DNA from: Bacilli bacterium
Lineage (GTDB): Bacteria > Bacillota_I > Bacilli_A > Izemoplasmatales > Hujiaoplasmataceae
Direction of reading: 5' to 3'
DNA length: 19,033 nucleotides
Assembly (NCBI GenBank): GCA_018400565.1
Contig: JAGYMP010000090.1
Location: 1 to 19,033 of the forward strand
Shown here: positions 1 to 6,673 of the stretch, piece after piece
Numbering within the stretch: position 1 is the first letter of the stretch
How the letters are laid out: each line of letters begins with the position of its first letter
Program-made: the position numbers and the translations under genes
Notes under the pieces: generated by a model
What the model was told of the DNA's origin: nothing
Databases searched by the model: none
Seen by the model: only the letters and a program-made list of their open reading frames with translations

Positions 1-789
1 ATCAAAAATGAGTACAAAGAAAAAATCAGCGATCTCAGAAAAGAAAAACGTCAATCAATACGCTCACTCAAAGCGGACATCAAGGATCGCAAGAAGACGG
101 TTGAACCTGATTACGACATCATGAAAAAAATGCAGATGATTTTCCAGGATCCGATCGCTTCGCTGGATCCGCGCATGACCGTCAAAGAAATTATTGCAGA
201 AGGTCTGCGGATCGCCGGTATCAAGAAAGAGAAGGTCGTCAACCAAAAAGTGTATGATGCGCTTGAGACCGTCGGGCTCTTACCCGAGCACGCCAGCCGT
301 TATCCCCATGAATTCAGTGGTGGCCAGCGTCAGAGGATCGGCATCGCCCGTGCGCTTATCAATGCGCCGGAATTGATTATCGCCGATGAACCGATCAGTG
401 CGCTTGACGTATCCATTCAGGCACAGGTCATCAATTTGTTGAATGACCTCAGAAAAGAATACGGCATCACGATTATGTTCATTGCCCACGATCTGTCTGT
501 CATCAAGTATTTCTCAGACCGAATCGCCGTCATGTATTACGGCAATCTCGTGGAACTCGGGGACTCGGATGAATTATTCAAGAACCCGTTGCATCCCTAC
601 ACAAAATCTTTGCTTTCGGCCGTTCCCCTTCCCGATCCATATTACGAGAAACGACGGACACGTCATGCTTATGATCCAAGCACGCATGATTATTCAGAAC
701 AGTCGCCGAAATTACATGAAATCACAGAGGATCACTTTGTGCTGGCAAACGAAGCAGAACTCGAACAATATAAAAAAGAGTTGACTTAA
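1..789 (+). CDS. oppF: Oligopeptide ABC transporter ATP-binding protein OppF, 5'-truncated by window edge
   Basis: Cytoplasmic ATPase subunit of an oligopeptide importer. The frame is open from base 1 and ends at TAA 787-789, giving 262 visible residues; the start codon and Walker A lie outside the window. Visible elements (fragment numbering) are the Q-loop around residues 44-51 (MQMIFQDP), the ABC signature FSGGQ at 105-109, Walker B LIIADE at 125-130 and the switch histidine at about 163 (IAHD). The C-terminal oligopeptide-family tail follows, with HPYTKSLLSAVPLPDP. Residues 1-40, just before the Q-loop, are unusually rich in K, E, R and D and look helical. This resembles an insertion between Walker A and the Q-loop rather than the usual short linker. 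The OppF (rather than OppD or DppF) call rests on the tail and overall similarity. A small membrane-protein gene follows two bases after the stop, so the two are probably co-transcribed. Confidence 0.93.
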   Translation: MKNEYKEKISDLRKEKRQSIRSLKADIKDRKKTVEPDYDIMKKMQMIFQDPIASLDPRMTVKEIIAEGLRIAGIKKEKVVNQKVYDALETVGLLPEHASRYPHEFSGGQRQRIGIARALINAPELIIADEPISALDVSIQAQVINLLNDLRKEYGITIMFIAHDLSVIKYFSDRIAVMYYGNLVELGDSDELFKNPLHPYTKSLLSAVPLPDPYYEKRRTRHAYDPSTHDYSEQSPKLHEITEDHFVLANEAELEQYKKELT

Positions 790-791
790 CA

Positions 792-1157
792 TTGAAACTG
801 TTATTCAGAACATTGCTCACACTTTTCATCAGCACCGCAGCCATTGCGGTGCTGATTTTAATCGCATTTAACGCTACCTATAGTGAACAAAACATTTTGG
901 ACGCCGGTTTCATCGTTGGAATCATTGTGTTTTTTGCGGGGGTTATCATTGAATCCAGGATGCTTAAGGTATTTCGCGGATTCGGCTTCTTGGTACGGCG
1001 GCTTCTTTTTAACCGTTATCATGAAGTATCGTATTTTGATTATTATCAAGAACAAGAGGAAAAAGCGAGAAAAAATAGAAAGCCGGGCATGCATTATTTG
1101 CTGGCGGGGCTGCTTATCATTGTGATAGTCACCGTATACGCTTATATGCTTTATTGA
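792..1157 (+). CDS. Small three-segment membrane protein, DUF3899-like
   Basis: 121 residues starting at TTG, two bases after the oppF stop. Three hydrophobic stretches are visible, at about residues 5-26, 36-54 and 98-118. A basic, charged loop sits between the second and third (RGFGFLVRRLLFNRYHEV and the following EQEEKARKNRKPG). The length and the layout, with two N-terminal helices, a conserved basic loop and a final helix, fit the DUF3899 family of small Firmicutes membrane proteins, whose function is unknown. No ATG lies near the N-terminus in this frame, and the purine-rich end of oppF (AAAGAG, about 11 bases upstream) is the only ribosome-binding candidate, so translation is probably coupled to oppF. 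A terminator follows closely. The gene is convincing; the family name is from memory of the pattern and less certain. Confidence 0.75.
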   Translation: MKLLFRTLLTLFISTAAIAVLILIAFNATYSEQNILDAGFIVGIIVFFAGVIIESRMLKVFRGFGFLVRRLLFNRYHEVSYFDYYQEQEEKARKNRKPGMHYLLAGLLIIVIVTVYAYMLY

Positions 1158-1166
1158 TCTTCCCAT

Positions 1167-1211
1167 AAAAAAAAAACAGAGATGCTGTCGTCATGCATTT
1201 CTGTTTTTTTC
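1167..1211 (+). terminator. Rho-independent terminator between convergent oppF-DUF3899 and trpS
   Basis: The stem is ACAGAGATGC (1176-1185) with GCATTTCTGT (1195-1204), one G-U pair, and a 9-base loop. A long A-run lies before the stem and a T-run after it. On the plus strand all ten positions pair; on the minus strand the G-U position becomes an A-C mismatch. The site can still serve both converging transcripts, because the flanking A and T runs are symmetric. Confidence 0.85.
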
Positions 1212-1222
1212 TTTGCGTTCAA

Positions 1223-2218
1223 TTATTTGCGGCCGAGGCCGACTTTGCGTTTGGCTTTCCTGACTTTTTTGAAGGCGATATTTTGCGCGTATTCCCTGCC
1301 TTTATCTAAGATGTCCTGCAGGGTGTCGGATTTGATGAGTTTATGGTATCTTTCCTGAAGCGGTAAGAGTTCGGCGACGATCACTTCGGCCAAATCCTCT
1401 TTTAGATCCTTGTAGGTCTTGTCTTCATACATGTCCAGGATGGTTTCGATTTTCTCTTCTCTGATGCCAGCGTAAATATTAAGAAGGTTGGCGATGCCCG
1501 GTTGTTTTACCGGATCATAAGCAATCTTACGGTAAGAATCCGTCACGGCGGATCGGACTTTTTTCCTGATTTGTTTTTCGTTGTCAAAAAGTGTGATGCA
1601 GCCTTTGTCGGAATCCTCAGATTTGCTCATTTTTTTGGTCGGGTTTTGCAAATCCATGATTCTGGCCCCGACTTTTGGGATGATCGGTTCGGGTATTTTG
1701 AAAAAATCATGGTAGTAATGGTTGAAGCGTTCGGCGATGTCGCGTGTGAGTTCGAGATGTTGTTTTTGGTCATCGCCGACAGGAACATAATCGGCGTCAT
1801 AAAGCAAAATGTCCGCGGCCATAAGCGCCGGGTATGTGAACAATGATGAAATGATGTTTTGGTTTTGTTTGGATGACTTGTCTTTGTATTGTGTCATCCG
1901 TTCCAATTCACCCATGTATGTGTTCGATTGCAAAAGATACCCAAGCTCAGCGTGTTCTTTGACTTCCGATTGGATAAAGAGTGTCGTTTTTTCCGGGTCG
2001 AGTCCCGCGGCCAGATACATGGCGGCGACATCGAGCGTGTGCTTTCTGAGTTTGTGCGGGATTTGACGCGATGTCAAAGCGTGCAAATCGGCGATGAACA
2101 AGAAAAATTCCGTATCCTCCATATCCTCCTGGAGGCGGACGAAGCGTTTGATCGCGCCAATTAAGTTGCCGAGTGTGAGACTGCCTGTCGGTTTGATGCC
2201 GGATACGATGCGTGTCAT
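1223..2218 (-). CDS. trpS: Tryptophanyl-tRNA synthetase
   Basis: Class I aminoacyl-tRNA synthetase that attaches tryptophan to tRNA-Trp in the cytoplasm. The 331-residue length is normal for bacterial TrpS. The HIGH-equivalent motif appears as TGSLTLGN (residues 11-18), as in Bacillus TrpS where T replaces the first H. KMSKS is at 196-200, and the conserved ADILLYDADYVPVGDDQKQH block lies around 134-154. The C-terminus ends in a GLGRK tail. ATG 2218 is preceded by AGGAGG (plus-strand 2229-2234) at 10 bases. The gene has its own promoter and a T-box leader with a UGG specifier, so expression should rise when uncharged tRNA-Trp accumulates. It lies directly downstream of pepF on the same strand. 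Confidence 0.98.
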   Translation of the reverse strand: MTRIVSGIKPTGSLTLGNLIGAIKRFVRLQEDMEDTEFFLFIADLHALTSRQIPHKLRKHTLDVAAMYLAAGLDPEKTTLFIQSEVKEHAELGYLLQSNTYMGELERMTQYKDKSSKQNQNIISSLFTYPALMAADILLYDADYVPVGDDQKQHLELTRDIAERFNHYYHDFFKIPEPIIPKVGARIMDLQNPTKKMSKSEDSDKGCITLFDNEKQIRKKVRSAVTDSYRKIAYDPVKQPGIANLLNIYAGIREEKIETILDMYEDKTYKDLKEDLAEVIVAELLPLQERYHKLIKSDTLQDILDKGREYAQNIAFKKVRKAKRKVGLGRK

Positions 2219-2242
2219 GATAAAATGTCCTCCTTTTCAAAG

Positions 2243-2267
2243 AAAAATCGTCCCCGAAAGGACGATT
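2243..2267 (-). terminator. T-box-controlled attenuator terminator of trpS
   Basis: On the minus strand AATCGTCC pairs perfectly with GGACGATT around a six-base loop and is followed by TTTTTCTTT. It sits between the T-box sequence and the trpS ribosome binding site, where a T-box terminator belongs. No other terminator separates pepF from trpS, so it probably also stops pepF transcripts. Confidence 0.88.
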
Positions 2268-2420
2268 GGGATCGTGCCACCTTTTATGTGTGGAATGTCC
2301 TTAACGCGGACGACGGACGTGATTGGCGTCACTCCCCGGTACCATTTTGACGCCTTCCTTCCCGCTTTCAGCCTACGCGGGATCTCTTTCATTGAAGGTG
2401 TCTACTCCTGCCGGTTCATC
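2243..2420 (-). promoter_or_regulatory. T-box riboswitch leader, tryptophan specific (upstream of trpS)
   Basis: Reading the minus strand, Stem I has a base helix of two CCGG arms (one in GAACCGGC, about 2416-2409). An AGGAGTAG strand with the AGUA loop-E motif follows, then an upper helix GACACCTTC with GAAGGCGTC. The apical part carries AGAGA, a six-pair CCCGC/GCGGG-type stem and GGCTGAAA. The specifier-loop strand is AAAATGGTA, placing the Trp codon TGG at plus-strand 2342-2344. The T-box itself, AAAAGGTGGCACGATCCC, is at 2268-2285. Its TGGC would pair with the GCCA end of tRNA-Trp, whose discriminator base is G. The terminator hairpin lies at 2243-2267. The three parts agree on amino acid identity. 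Confidence 0.92.
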
Positions 2421-2430
2421 ATTTGTCTAT

Positions 2431-2459
2431 ATTATAGCATCACTCATTGTTTAAGACAA
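2431..2459 (-). promoter_or_regulatory. Sigma-A-type promoter for trpS
   Basis: On the minus strand the -35 TTGTCT (plus-strand 2454-2459) and a perfect -10 TATAAT (2431-2436) are separated by 17 bases. The -35 lies inside the last codons of pepF and the -10 lies just past its stop. Transcription would start about 7 bases before Stem I of the T-box. Confidence 0.75.
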
Positions 2460-4206
2460 GTTCCAATTCATCGACAAGTTCTTCCATGCGGTCAATGACG
2501 GCCTGAAATGCTTGTTTGTCTGTGAGATCGACGCCGGCGTCCTTGAGTTGATTGACGGGATAATCGCTTCCGCCTGAGCGGAGGAGATTGATGTAGTCAT
2601 CAAAGGCGTTCTTTTTTTCCTCTTTGACGTTCTCATAGATTTTCAGGGATGCGGCAAAACTTGTTGCATATTGATAGACATAAAACGGGGTGTAAAACAG
2701 ATGCGGGATGTATGCCCACACGTATTCTTTGACCTCTTCGGCGGTGATGTCGATGTCATAAAATTCTTTGTAGAGGTTAATCATGATGTCACTCAAAGCA
2801 TCTTCGGTGATCGGTTGGTTGTTTTCAATCAACATATGGGCTTCAAGCTCATAAATCGCGAATAAGGTCTGACGGAAGAAAGTCCCCATGATATCATCAA
2901 TCGCCCGTTGCAATAAAGCGATTTTTTCCTTCTTGGCGGCTTCGTCCGAATGGATGAAATAATCAAGGAGGTTGTGCTCATTGAAGGTTGAAGCGACTTC
3001 GGCGACGAAAATCGTGTAATTTTGCAGCGAAGAGGGCTGGCTTTCCGCCGCATACATCGAATGCATCGAATGGCCGGATTCATGCGCGACCGTGAACACG
3101 TCGGCAAGTGTCTTTGAATAATTGAGCAAAATGAACGGGTGCAGATCGGGCATTGATGATGAATAAGCGCCCGTGCGTTTGCCGGGTTGTTCATAGACAT
3201 CGACGAACCCTTTTTTTAAGACGTCGTTTGCTTTTGTTCGAAAATGATCCGGAAAATGGTTGATTGATTCAAAGAAGAGGTCTCTTGCTTCATCAAAGTC
3301 GTATTCCTTGTCGGTTTCGACCAAATTCAAAAAGCGGTCGTACGTGTGATGCGTTTCAAGACCAAGTGTTTCTTTGCGTAATCTCAGGTATTTTTTCACG
3401 GAGTCTGTGTTGTTCCGTGCAACGTCGGTGAGATTTGTGTATACATCGGTCGGAATGTTGTTGCCGAAAAGATAACTTTCAAGGCATGATGCATAGTTCC
3501 TGTTTTTCATGCGGGCATAATCGGCTTCCAGCACGGATTTATAGATTGAGGCATACGTGTTTTTGTGATCCGCATAGTAATCAAAGACAGCTTCAAAAAT
3601 ATCCTTCCGTTCTTTGGGGGAATTTGATTTTTGTATATGCGCACGATAGTTGCTGTTGGTGATGGTGACGATGTCACCGGAATCGAGCATGACATCGGTG
3701 CCTTCGACATCAGCCACGGAAAGTGAACCGTAAAGATCTCTTCCGGATGATGCGAGTTGGCTGTAATTGGCAATCAATGATTCGCTTTTGTCGTCGAGGA
3801 TGTGTTCCTGGCGTCGGAAGAGTTTTTTCAGGTTAAAGCGGAATTCCTCGAGATCTTCATTTTTGTCGATGAATTCGAATACTTTTTCTTTGCCCAAGGC
3901 GATGAGTTCGGGTTCTTCAAAGGCCGTGGCCTGTCCCAGTTTTGAGAACGCGATCTGCACTTTTTGCAATTGGCTTGCGTTTTTTGTGTCTTTTTTGTTC
4001 AAATCGCTTTTCAGGGATGCGTATTGATAAACCCTGAGACCGGTTTTCTGAATTTCTTTTTTCAAGAGGAAATACTCGCGGAACGACGATTCATCACCTA
4101 ATTTTCCTTTGAATGATGTGAGATTGTCAATGATGGACAGTGTTTTTTCATAAGCTTCGTCAAATGTTTTTTGGGTGGGAAAAAGATAAGTAAGATCCCA
4201 TTTCAT
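2440..4206 (-). CDS. pepF: Oligoendopeptidase F (M3B zinc metallopeptidase)
   Basis: Cytoplasmic zinc peptidase that cuts short oligopeptides, such as those imported by Opp systems. With the start used here it has 588 residues, near the usual 600 of PepF. The zinc motif HESGH is at residues 375-379, and the third ligand is probably E403 in the VAEVASTFNEH segment. The N-terminus MKWDLTYLFPT is typical. I chose ATG 4206 over TTG 4221, five codons upstream, because the GGAGG overlapping that TTG is at the right distance to be the ribosome binding site of the ATG. The gene stops at TGA 2442-2440, right at the trpS promoter. It is transcribed divergently from spx. The oppF peptide-importer gene lies in the same window but on the other strand. 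Confidence 0.96.
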   Translation of the reverse strand: MKWDLTYLFPTQKTFDEAYEKTLSIIDNLTSFKGKLGDESSFREYFLLKKEIQKTGLRVYQYASLKSDLNKKDTKNASQLQKVQIAFSKLGQATAFEEPELIALGKEKVFEFIDKNEDLEEFRFNLKKLFRRQEHILDDKSESLIANYSQLASSGRDLYGSLSVADVEGTDVMLDSGDIVTITNSNYRAHIQKSNSPKERKDIFEAVFDYYADHKNTYASIYKSVLEADYARMKNRNYASCLESYLFGNNIPTDVYTNLTDVARNNTDSVKKYLRLRKETLGLETHHTYDRFLNLVETDKEYDFDEARDLFFESINHFPDHFRTKANDVLKKGFVDVYEQPGKRTGAYSSSMPDLHPFILLNYSKTLADVFTVAHESGHSMHSMYAAESQPSSLQNYTIFVAEVASTFNEHNLLDYFIHSDEAAKKEKIALLQRAIDDIMGTFFRQTLFAIYELEAHMLIENNQPITEDALSDIMINLYKEFYDIDITAEEVKEYVWAYIPHLFYTPFYVYQYATSFAASLKIYENVKEEKKNAFDDYINLLRSGGSDYPVNQLKDAGVDLTDKQAFQAVIDRMEELVDELELVLNNE

Positions 4207-4238
4207 TGTTTTTACCTCCAAATGAATTGATTGTCACT

Positions 4239-4267
4239 ATTATACCATCAATCGGAAAAAATGTAAC
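4239..4267 (-). promoter_or_regulatory. Promoter for pepF (extended -10)
   Basis: On the minus strand TGGTATAAT gives a perfect -10 (plus-strand 4239-4244) with an upstream TGn extension. A weak -35, GTTACA (4262-4267), is 17 bases away. It lies about 33 bases before the pepF start and faces away from the spx promoter. Confidence 0.7.
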
Positions 4268-4283
4268 GTTTTTGAGTTTTTTG

Positions 4284-4320
4284 TGATACAATGGTGTACT
4301 TATGTGATGTATGGTATAAT
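4284..4320 (+). promoter_or_regulatory. Tandem extended -10 promoters for spx
   Basis: There are two TGn-extended -10 elements: TGATACAAT with the hexamer at 4287-4292, and TGGTATAAT with the hexamer at 4315-4320. Neither has a good -35 at 16-18 bases. The downstream one is a perfect TATAAT about 25 bases before the spx start and is the more likely main promoter. The upstream one is tentative. Confidence 0.6.
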
Positions 4321-4345
4321 AAGAATGAAAGAGTAGGTGATTGCA

Positions 4346-4780
4346 ATGATTACTTTATACACAAGTTCATCATGTTCCTCCTGCCGCAAAGCAAAGAAAT
4401 GGCTTGAGGAAAACAATATTCCTTTTAAGGAAAAAAACATCATCGGTATCCGGTTGACACGCGATGATATTATCAAGATGCTTCAATATTCCGAAAATGG
4501 ATTTGATGACATTATATCGACACGCTCGAAAGTTTTCAAAACAACAGATTTGAATACTGATGACATGCAGTTCGGGGAACTTGCCGATTACATCATCGAT
4601 AACCCCACCATTTTGAAACGTCCGATTATCATCAATGACAAAATCATGCAAACAGGATACAATTCTGATGAGATCCGTGCGTTCATCCCGCGGCGTTTCA
4701 GGGATGAGATCATGTGTCAGGAATGTGATGATAACTGTGAATACACACGTTGTCTCGAAGCTGCGTTGAAAAAGAACTGA
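4346..4780 (+). CDS. spx: Spx/ArsC-family redox-responsive transcription regulator
   Basis: 144 residues. Spx proteins bind the RNA polymerase alpha C-terminal domain and redirect transcription under thiol stress. The N-terminus MITLYTSSSCSSCRKAKKWL carries the CxxC redox pair at C10 and C13. The family blocks ISTRSKVF and RPIIINDKIMQTGYNSDEIRAFIPRR follow. I chose ATG 4346 rather than GTG 4337 because MITLYTS matches the family start and AGGTGA (4335-4340) is then correctly spaced. It is oddly long compared with the roughly 131 residues of Bacillus Spx. The added C-terminal tail contains four cysteines (C124, C127, C131, C136) that I do not recognise from the family. It is monocistronic, with its own promoter and a following terminator. 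A plain ArsC-like reductase is less likely given the CxxC and the ISTRSK block. Confidence 0.93.
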   Translation: MITLYTSSSCSSCRKAKKWLEENNIPFKEKNIIGIRLTRDDIIKMLQYSENGFDDIISTRSKVFKTTDLNTDDMQFGELADYIIDNPTILKRPIIINDKIMQTGYNSDEIRAFIPRRFRDEIMCQECDDNCEYTRCLEAALKKN

Positions 4781-4800
4781 AAATAAGTCGCATTAATGTT

Positions 4801-4823
4801 AAGGAGGGGCTCCCTCCTTTTCT
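4801..4823 (+). terminator. Terminator after spx
   Basis: AAGGAGGG (4801-4808) pairs perfectly with CCCTCCTT (4812-4819) around a three-base loop. A short T tract, broken by one C, follows. It is placed 21 bases after the spx stop. Confidence 0.78.
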
Positions 4824-4830
4824 ACATGCA

Positions 4831-4846
4831 TTGAAAACGTTTTTAA
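4831..4846 (+). promoter_or_regulatory. cre-like (CcpA) operator candidate upstream of gapA
   Basis: TTGAAAACGTTTTTAA matches the Bacillus cre consensus WTGNNARCGNWWWCAW at all constrained positions except one (T for C at 4844). It centres on the 10-base palindrome AAAACGTTTT. It lies just upstream of the gapA -35, where a catabolite regulator could act on a glycolysis gene. An AT-rich chance match cannot be excluded, and no ccpA gene is visible in the window. Confidence 0.4.
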
Positions 4847-4850
4847 GTTA

Positions 4851-4881
4851 TTGTAAATATTGAAAAAGATTCATATATAAT
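4851..4881 (+). promoter_or_regulatory. Promoter for gapA
   Basis: TTGTAA (4851-4856) and a perfect TATAAT (4876-4881) are separated by 19 bases, slightly long. An overlapping TATATA (4874-4879) would give 17 bases. The surrounding DNA is very AT-rich, and the gapA start is about 48 bases downstream of the -10. Confidence 0.65.
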
Positions 4882-4928
4882 GTAAAATAAGAATGAAACA
4901 AAAACTCGATCTGTAGGAGGATATATTT

Positions 4929-5936
4929 ATGTCAGTAAAAGTAGCTATTAACGGATTTGGAAGAATTGGGCGTTTGGCGTTCCGTATGATGTTCGATGAC
5001 AATGATTTTGAAGTCGTTGCCTTGAACGATTTGACGGATGCCGAACAACTCGCGTATTTGTTGAAATATGACAGTTCACAGGGTTCATATGACAAAGAAG
5101 TCAGCTTTGAAGGTTCCGACTTGATTGTCGATGGAAGGAAATTCCGTGTTTATTCGGAAAGAGATCCCCACAACTTGCCTTGGAAAAAACTCGATGTTGA
5201 CATCGTACTCGAATGCACAGGCATTTTCCGCACAAAAGAAAAAGCCGGGATTCATCTTGAAGCAGGCGCGAAACGTGTCATGCTCAGTGCACCCGCGAAA
5301 GGCGATGTGCCCACGTTTGTTTACAATGTTAATTGCGATAATATGAAAGCAGATGACACAATCGTCAGTGCCGCATCCTGTACGACAAACTGCTTGGCAC
5401 CCATCGCTAAAATATTGGACGACAAGTTCACCATCAAAAAAGGTTTGATGACGACCGTCCATGCTTACACAAGTGACCAACCGACGCTTGACAGCCCGCA
5501 CCAAAAAGGCATCTACGCCCGCAGGGGCCGTGCAGCCGCACAAAACATCATCCCGACATCAACAGGCGCAGCAGCAGCCGTCGGACTGGTCTTGCCGCAA
5601 TTAAACGGCAAATTGGACGGCATGGCACTCCGGGTTCCGGTTAGTGTCGGCTCGATCGTTGATTTGACGGTTGAACTTGGTAAGAATGTTACAGTCGAAG
5701 AAATCAATGAAGCTGTGAAAGCCGCGCAATCCGACACCATCGGTTATACCGAAGATCCGATTGTATCTTCCGATGTCATCGGAAACACGAACGGAACATT
5801 GTTTGACGGAAATTCGACCAAAATTGTCGAAGAAAACGACAAACAACTCGTGAAGGTCTTGTCATGGTATGACAACGAATCTTCCTTCACAGCCCAGATG
5901 ATTCGCCTTACGAAAAAGATGGCCAATCTTATCTGA
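4929..5936 (+). CDS. gapA: Glyceraldehyde-3-phosphate dehydrogenase, NAD-type
   Basis: Glycolytic enzyme that oxidises and phosphorylates glyceraldehyde-3-phosphate. The 335-residue length is normal. The Rossmann start INGFGRIGR is at residues 7-15, and D34 in ALNDL is consistent with NAD rather than NADP use. Catalytic C151 lies in SAASCTTNC and H178 in TTVHAYTSDQ. The C-terminal end has WYDNESSFTAQM. The phosphate-loop region reads PHQKGIYARRGRAAAQN. This differs by a few residues from the common PHKDLRRARAAAQN form, so it belongs to a less usual sub-branch. ATG 4929 has a strong TAGGAGG at 4914-4920. It has its own promoter and terminator, with a possible cre site upstream. Confidence 0.98.
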   Translation: MSVKVAINGFGRIGRLAFRMMFDDNDFEVVALNDLTDAEQLAYLLKYDSSQGSYDKEVSFEGSDLIVDGRKFRVYSERDPHNLPWKKLDVDIVLECTGIFRTKEKAGIHLEAGAKRVMLSAPAKGDVPTFVYNVNCDNMKADDTIVSAASCTTNCLAPIAKILDDKFTIKKGLMTTVHAYTSDQPTLDSPHQKGIYARRGRAAAQNIIPTSTGAAAAVGLVLPQLNGKLDGMALRVPVSVGSIVDLTVELGKNVTVEEINEAVKAAQSDTIGYTEDPIVSSDVIGNTNGTLFDGNSTKIVEENDKQLVKVLSWYDNESSFTAQMIRLTKKMANLI

Positions 5937-5949
5937 CAAACGTGAGATG

Positions 5950-5977
5950 AAAAAGGCGTCCTTTGGGTGCCTTTTTT
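5950..5977 (+). terminator. Terminator after gapA
   Basis: AAAAAGGCGTCC pairs with GGGTGCCTTTTT around a TTT loop, with two G-U pairs in the middle of the stem. A TTTTTT run follows, 14 bases after the gapA stop. Confidence 0.9.
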
Positions 5978-6000
5978 CTTAAGCAAGAAGGGGAACACAC

Positions 6001-6633
6001 ATGATCGATTTGTTTTACACATGGTTGGATACACTAAGGCAATTCGTCCTCGACCATCACTGGTTTGCACCGGTGGTCGCGGTTTTTTTGCCGTTTGTCG
6101 AAGCATTGATCCCCTCGTTGCCGCTGACGGTGCTTATCGGTTTCAACATATCGCTCCTATCGATTTCATATGGGATCCCAGGGGGGACTGTGTTAGCGAT
6201 CGTGTTATCTGTCCTTGGATCTTTTATGGGCATGTTTTTAATCTTTTTGCTGATCAAACATGCATTCAGGGAGCGATTCCAAAAAAAGGTTGATGACAGT
6301 AAATACGGACGTAAGTTTTTGAACATCGTCAAAGGGAAAAACATGTGGCTTGTTCTCTTTGTGATGTCAAACCCCTTCATGCCGTCTTCCATTTTGAATT
6401 ATGCCATCAGCCTGACCAACATTCGGACTCCGAAGTATGTGTTTCTGACACTGACATCAAGGATTATCATCATTCTTTTTTTGGTGTTTTTGGGAAGTGT
6501 TTTCAATCTGCAGGAGCATCCACTCAATGTTGTTTTTATGATGTTGACATATTTTGCGCTTCTGGGCCTCTGGTTTTTGTATGATAAACACCATGAAAAC
6601 AAAAAACAAAAAGAAGAAAATGGGTCGCATTGA
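6001..6633 (+). CDS. VTT-domain (DedA/TVP38-like) integral membrane protein
   Basis: 210 residues, mostly hydrophobic, with about five membrane segments. The segment FVEALIPSLPLTVLIGFN near residues 36-53 carries the conserved acidic and proline positions of the VTT (formerly SNARE-associated) family. A later SNPFMPSSILNYAISLTNI segment matches the second re-entrant region. Family members act as lipid scramblases or flippases, or affect membrane homeostasis; the substrate here is unknown. The C-terminus is short, charged and probably cytoplasmic (DKHHENKKQKEENGSH). ATG 6001 follows AAGGGG (about 5988-5993). The last codons form the first arm of the following terminator. No promoter is evident between the gapA terminator and this gene, so it may depend on readthrough from gapA. 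Confidence 0.82.
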   Translation: MIDLFYTWLDTLRQFVLDHHWFAPVVAVFLPFVEALIPSLPLTVLIGFNISLLSISYGIPGGTVLAIVLSVLGSFMGMFLIFLLIKHAFRERFQKKVDDSKYGRKFLNIVKGKNMWLVLFVMSNPFMPSSILNYAISLTNIRTPKYVFLTLTSRIIIILFLVFLGSVFNLQEHPLNVVFMMLTYFALLGLWFLYDKHHENKKQKEENGSH

Positions 6634-6650
6634 CCCATTTTCTCCTTCTT
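6617..6650 (+). terminator. Terminator overlapping the end of the VTT gene
   Basis: AAAATGGGTC (6617-6626) pairs perfectly with GACCCATTTT (6632-6641) around a five-base loop. A T-rich but C-interrupted tract follows. The stop codon (6631-6633) lies within the hairpin. Confidence 0.75.
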
Positions 6651-6673
6651 TGGTGGCAAGAACCATCTAAATT

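Noticed and set aside
4207..4221. TTG 4221 as the start of pepF
   Set aside because: The GGAGG that would serve the gene overlaps this codon and fits ATG 4206 instead; the family N-terminus also begins at MKWDLTYLFPT.
5085..5543. 152-codon open frame on the minus strand inside gapA
   Set aside because: It is antisense to the conserved gapA coding sequence, with no start context and no similarity to known folds.
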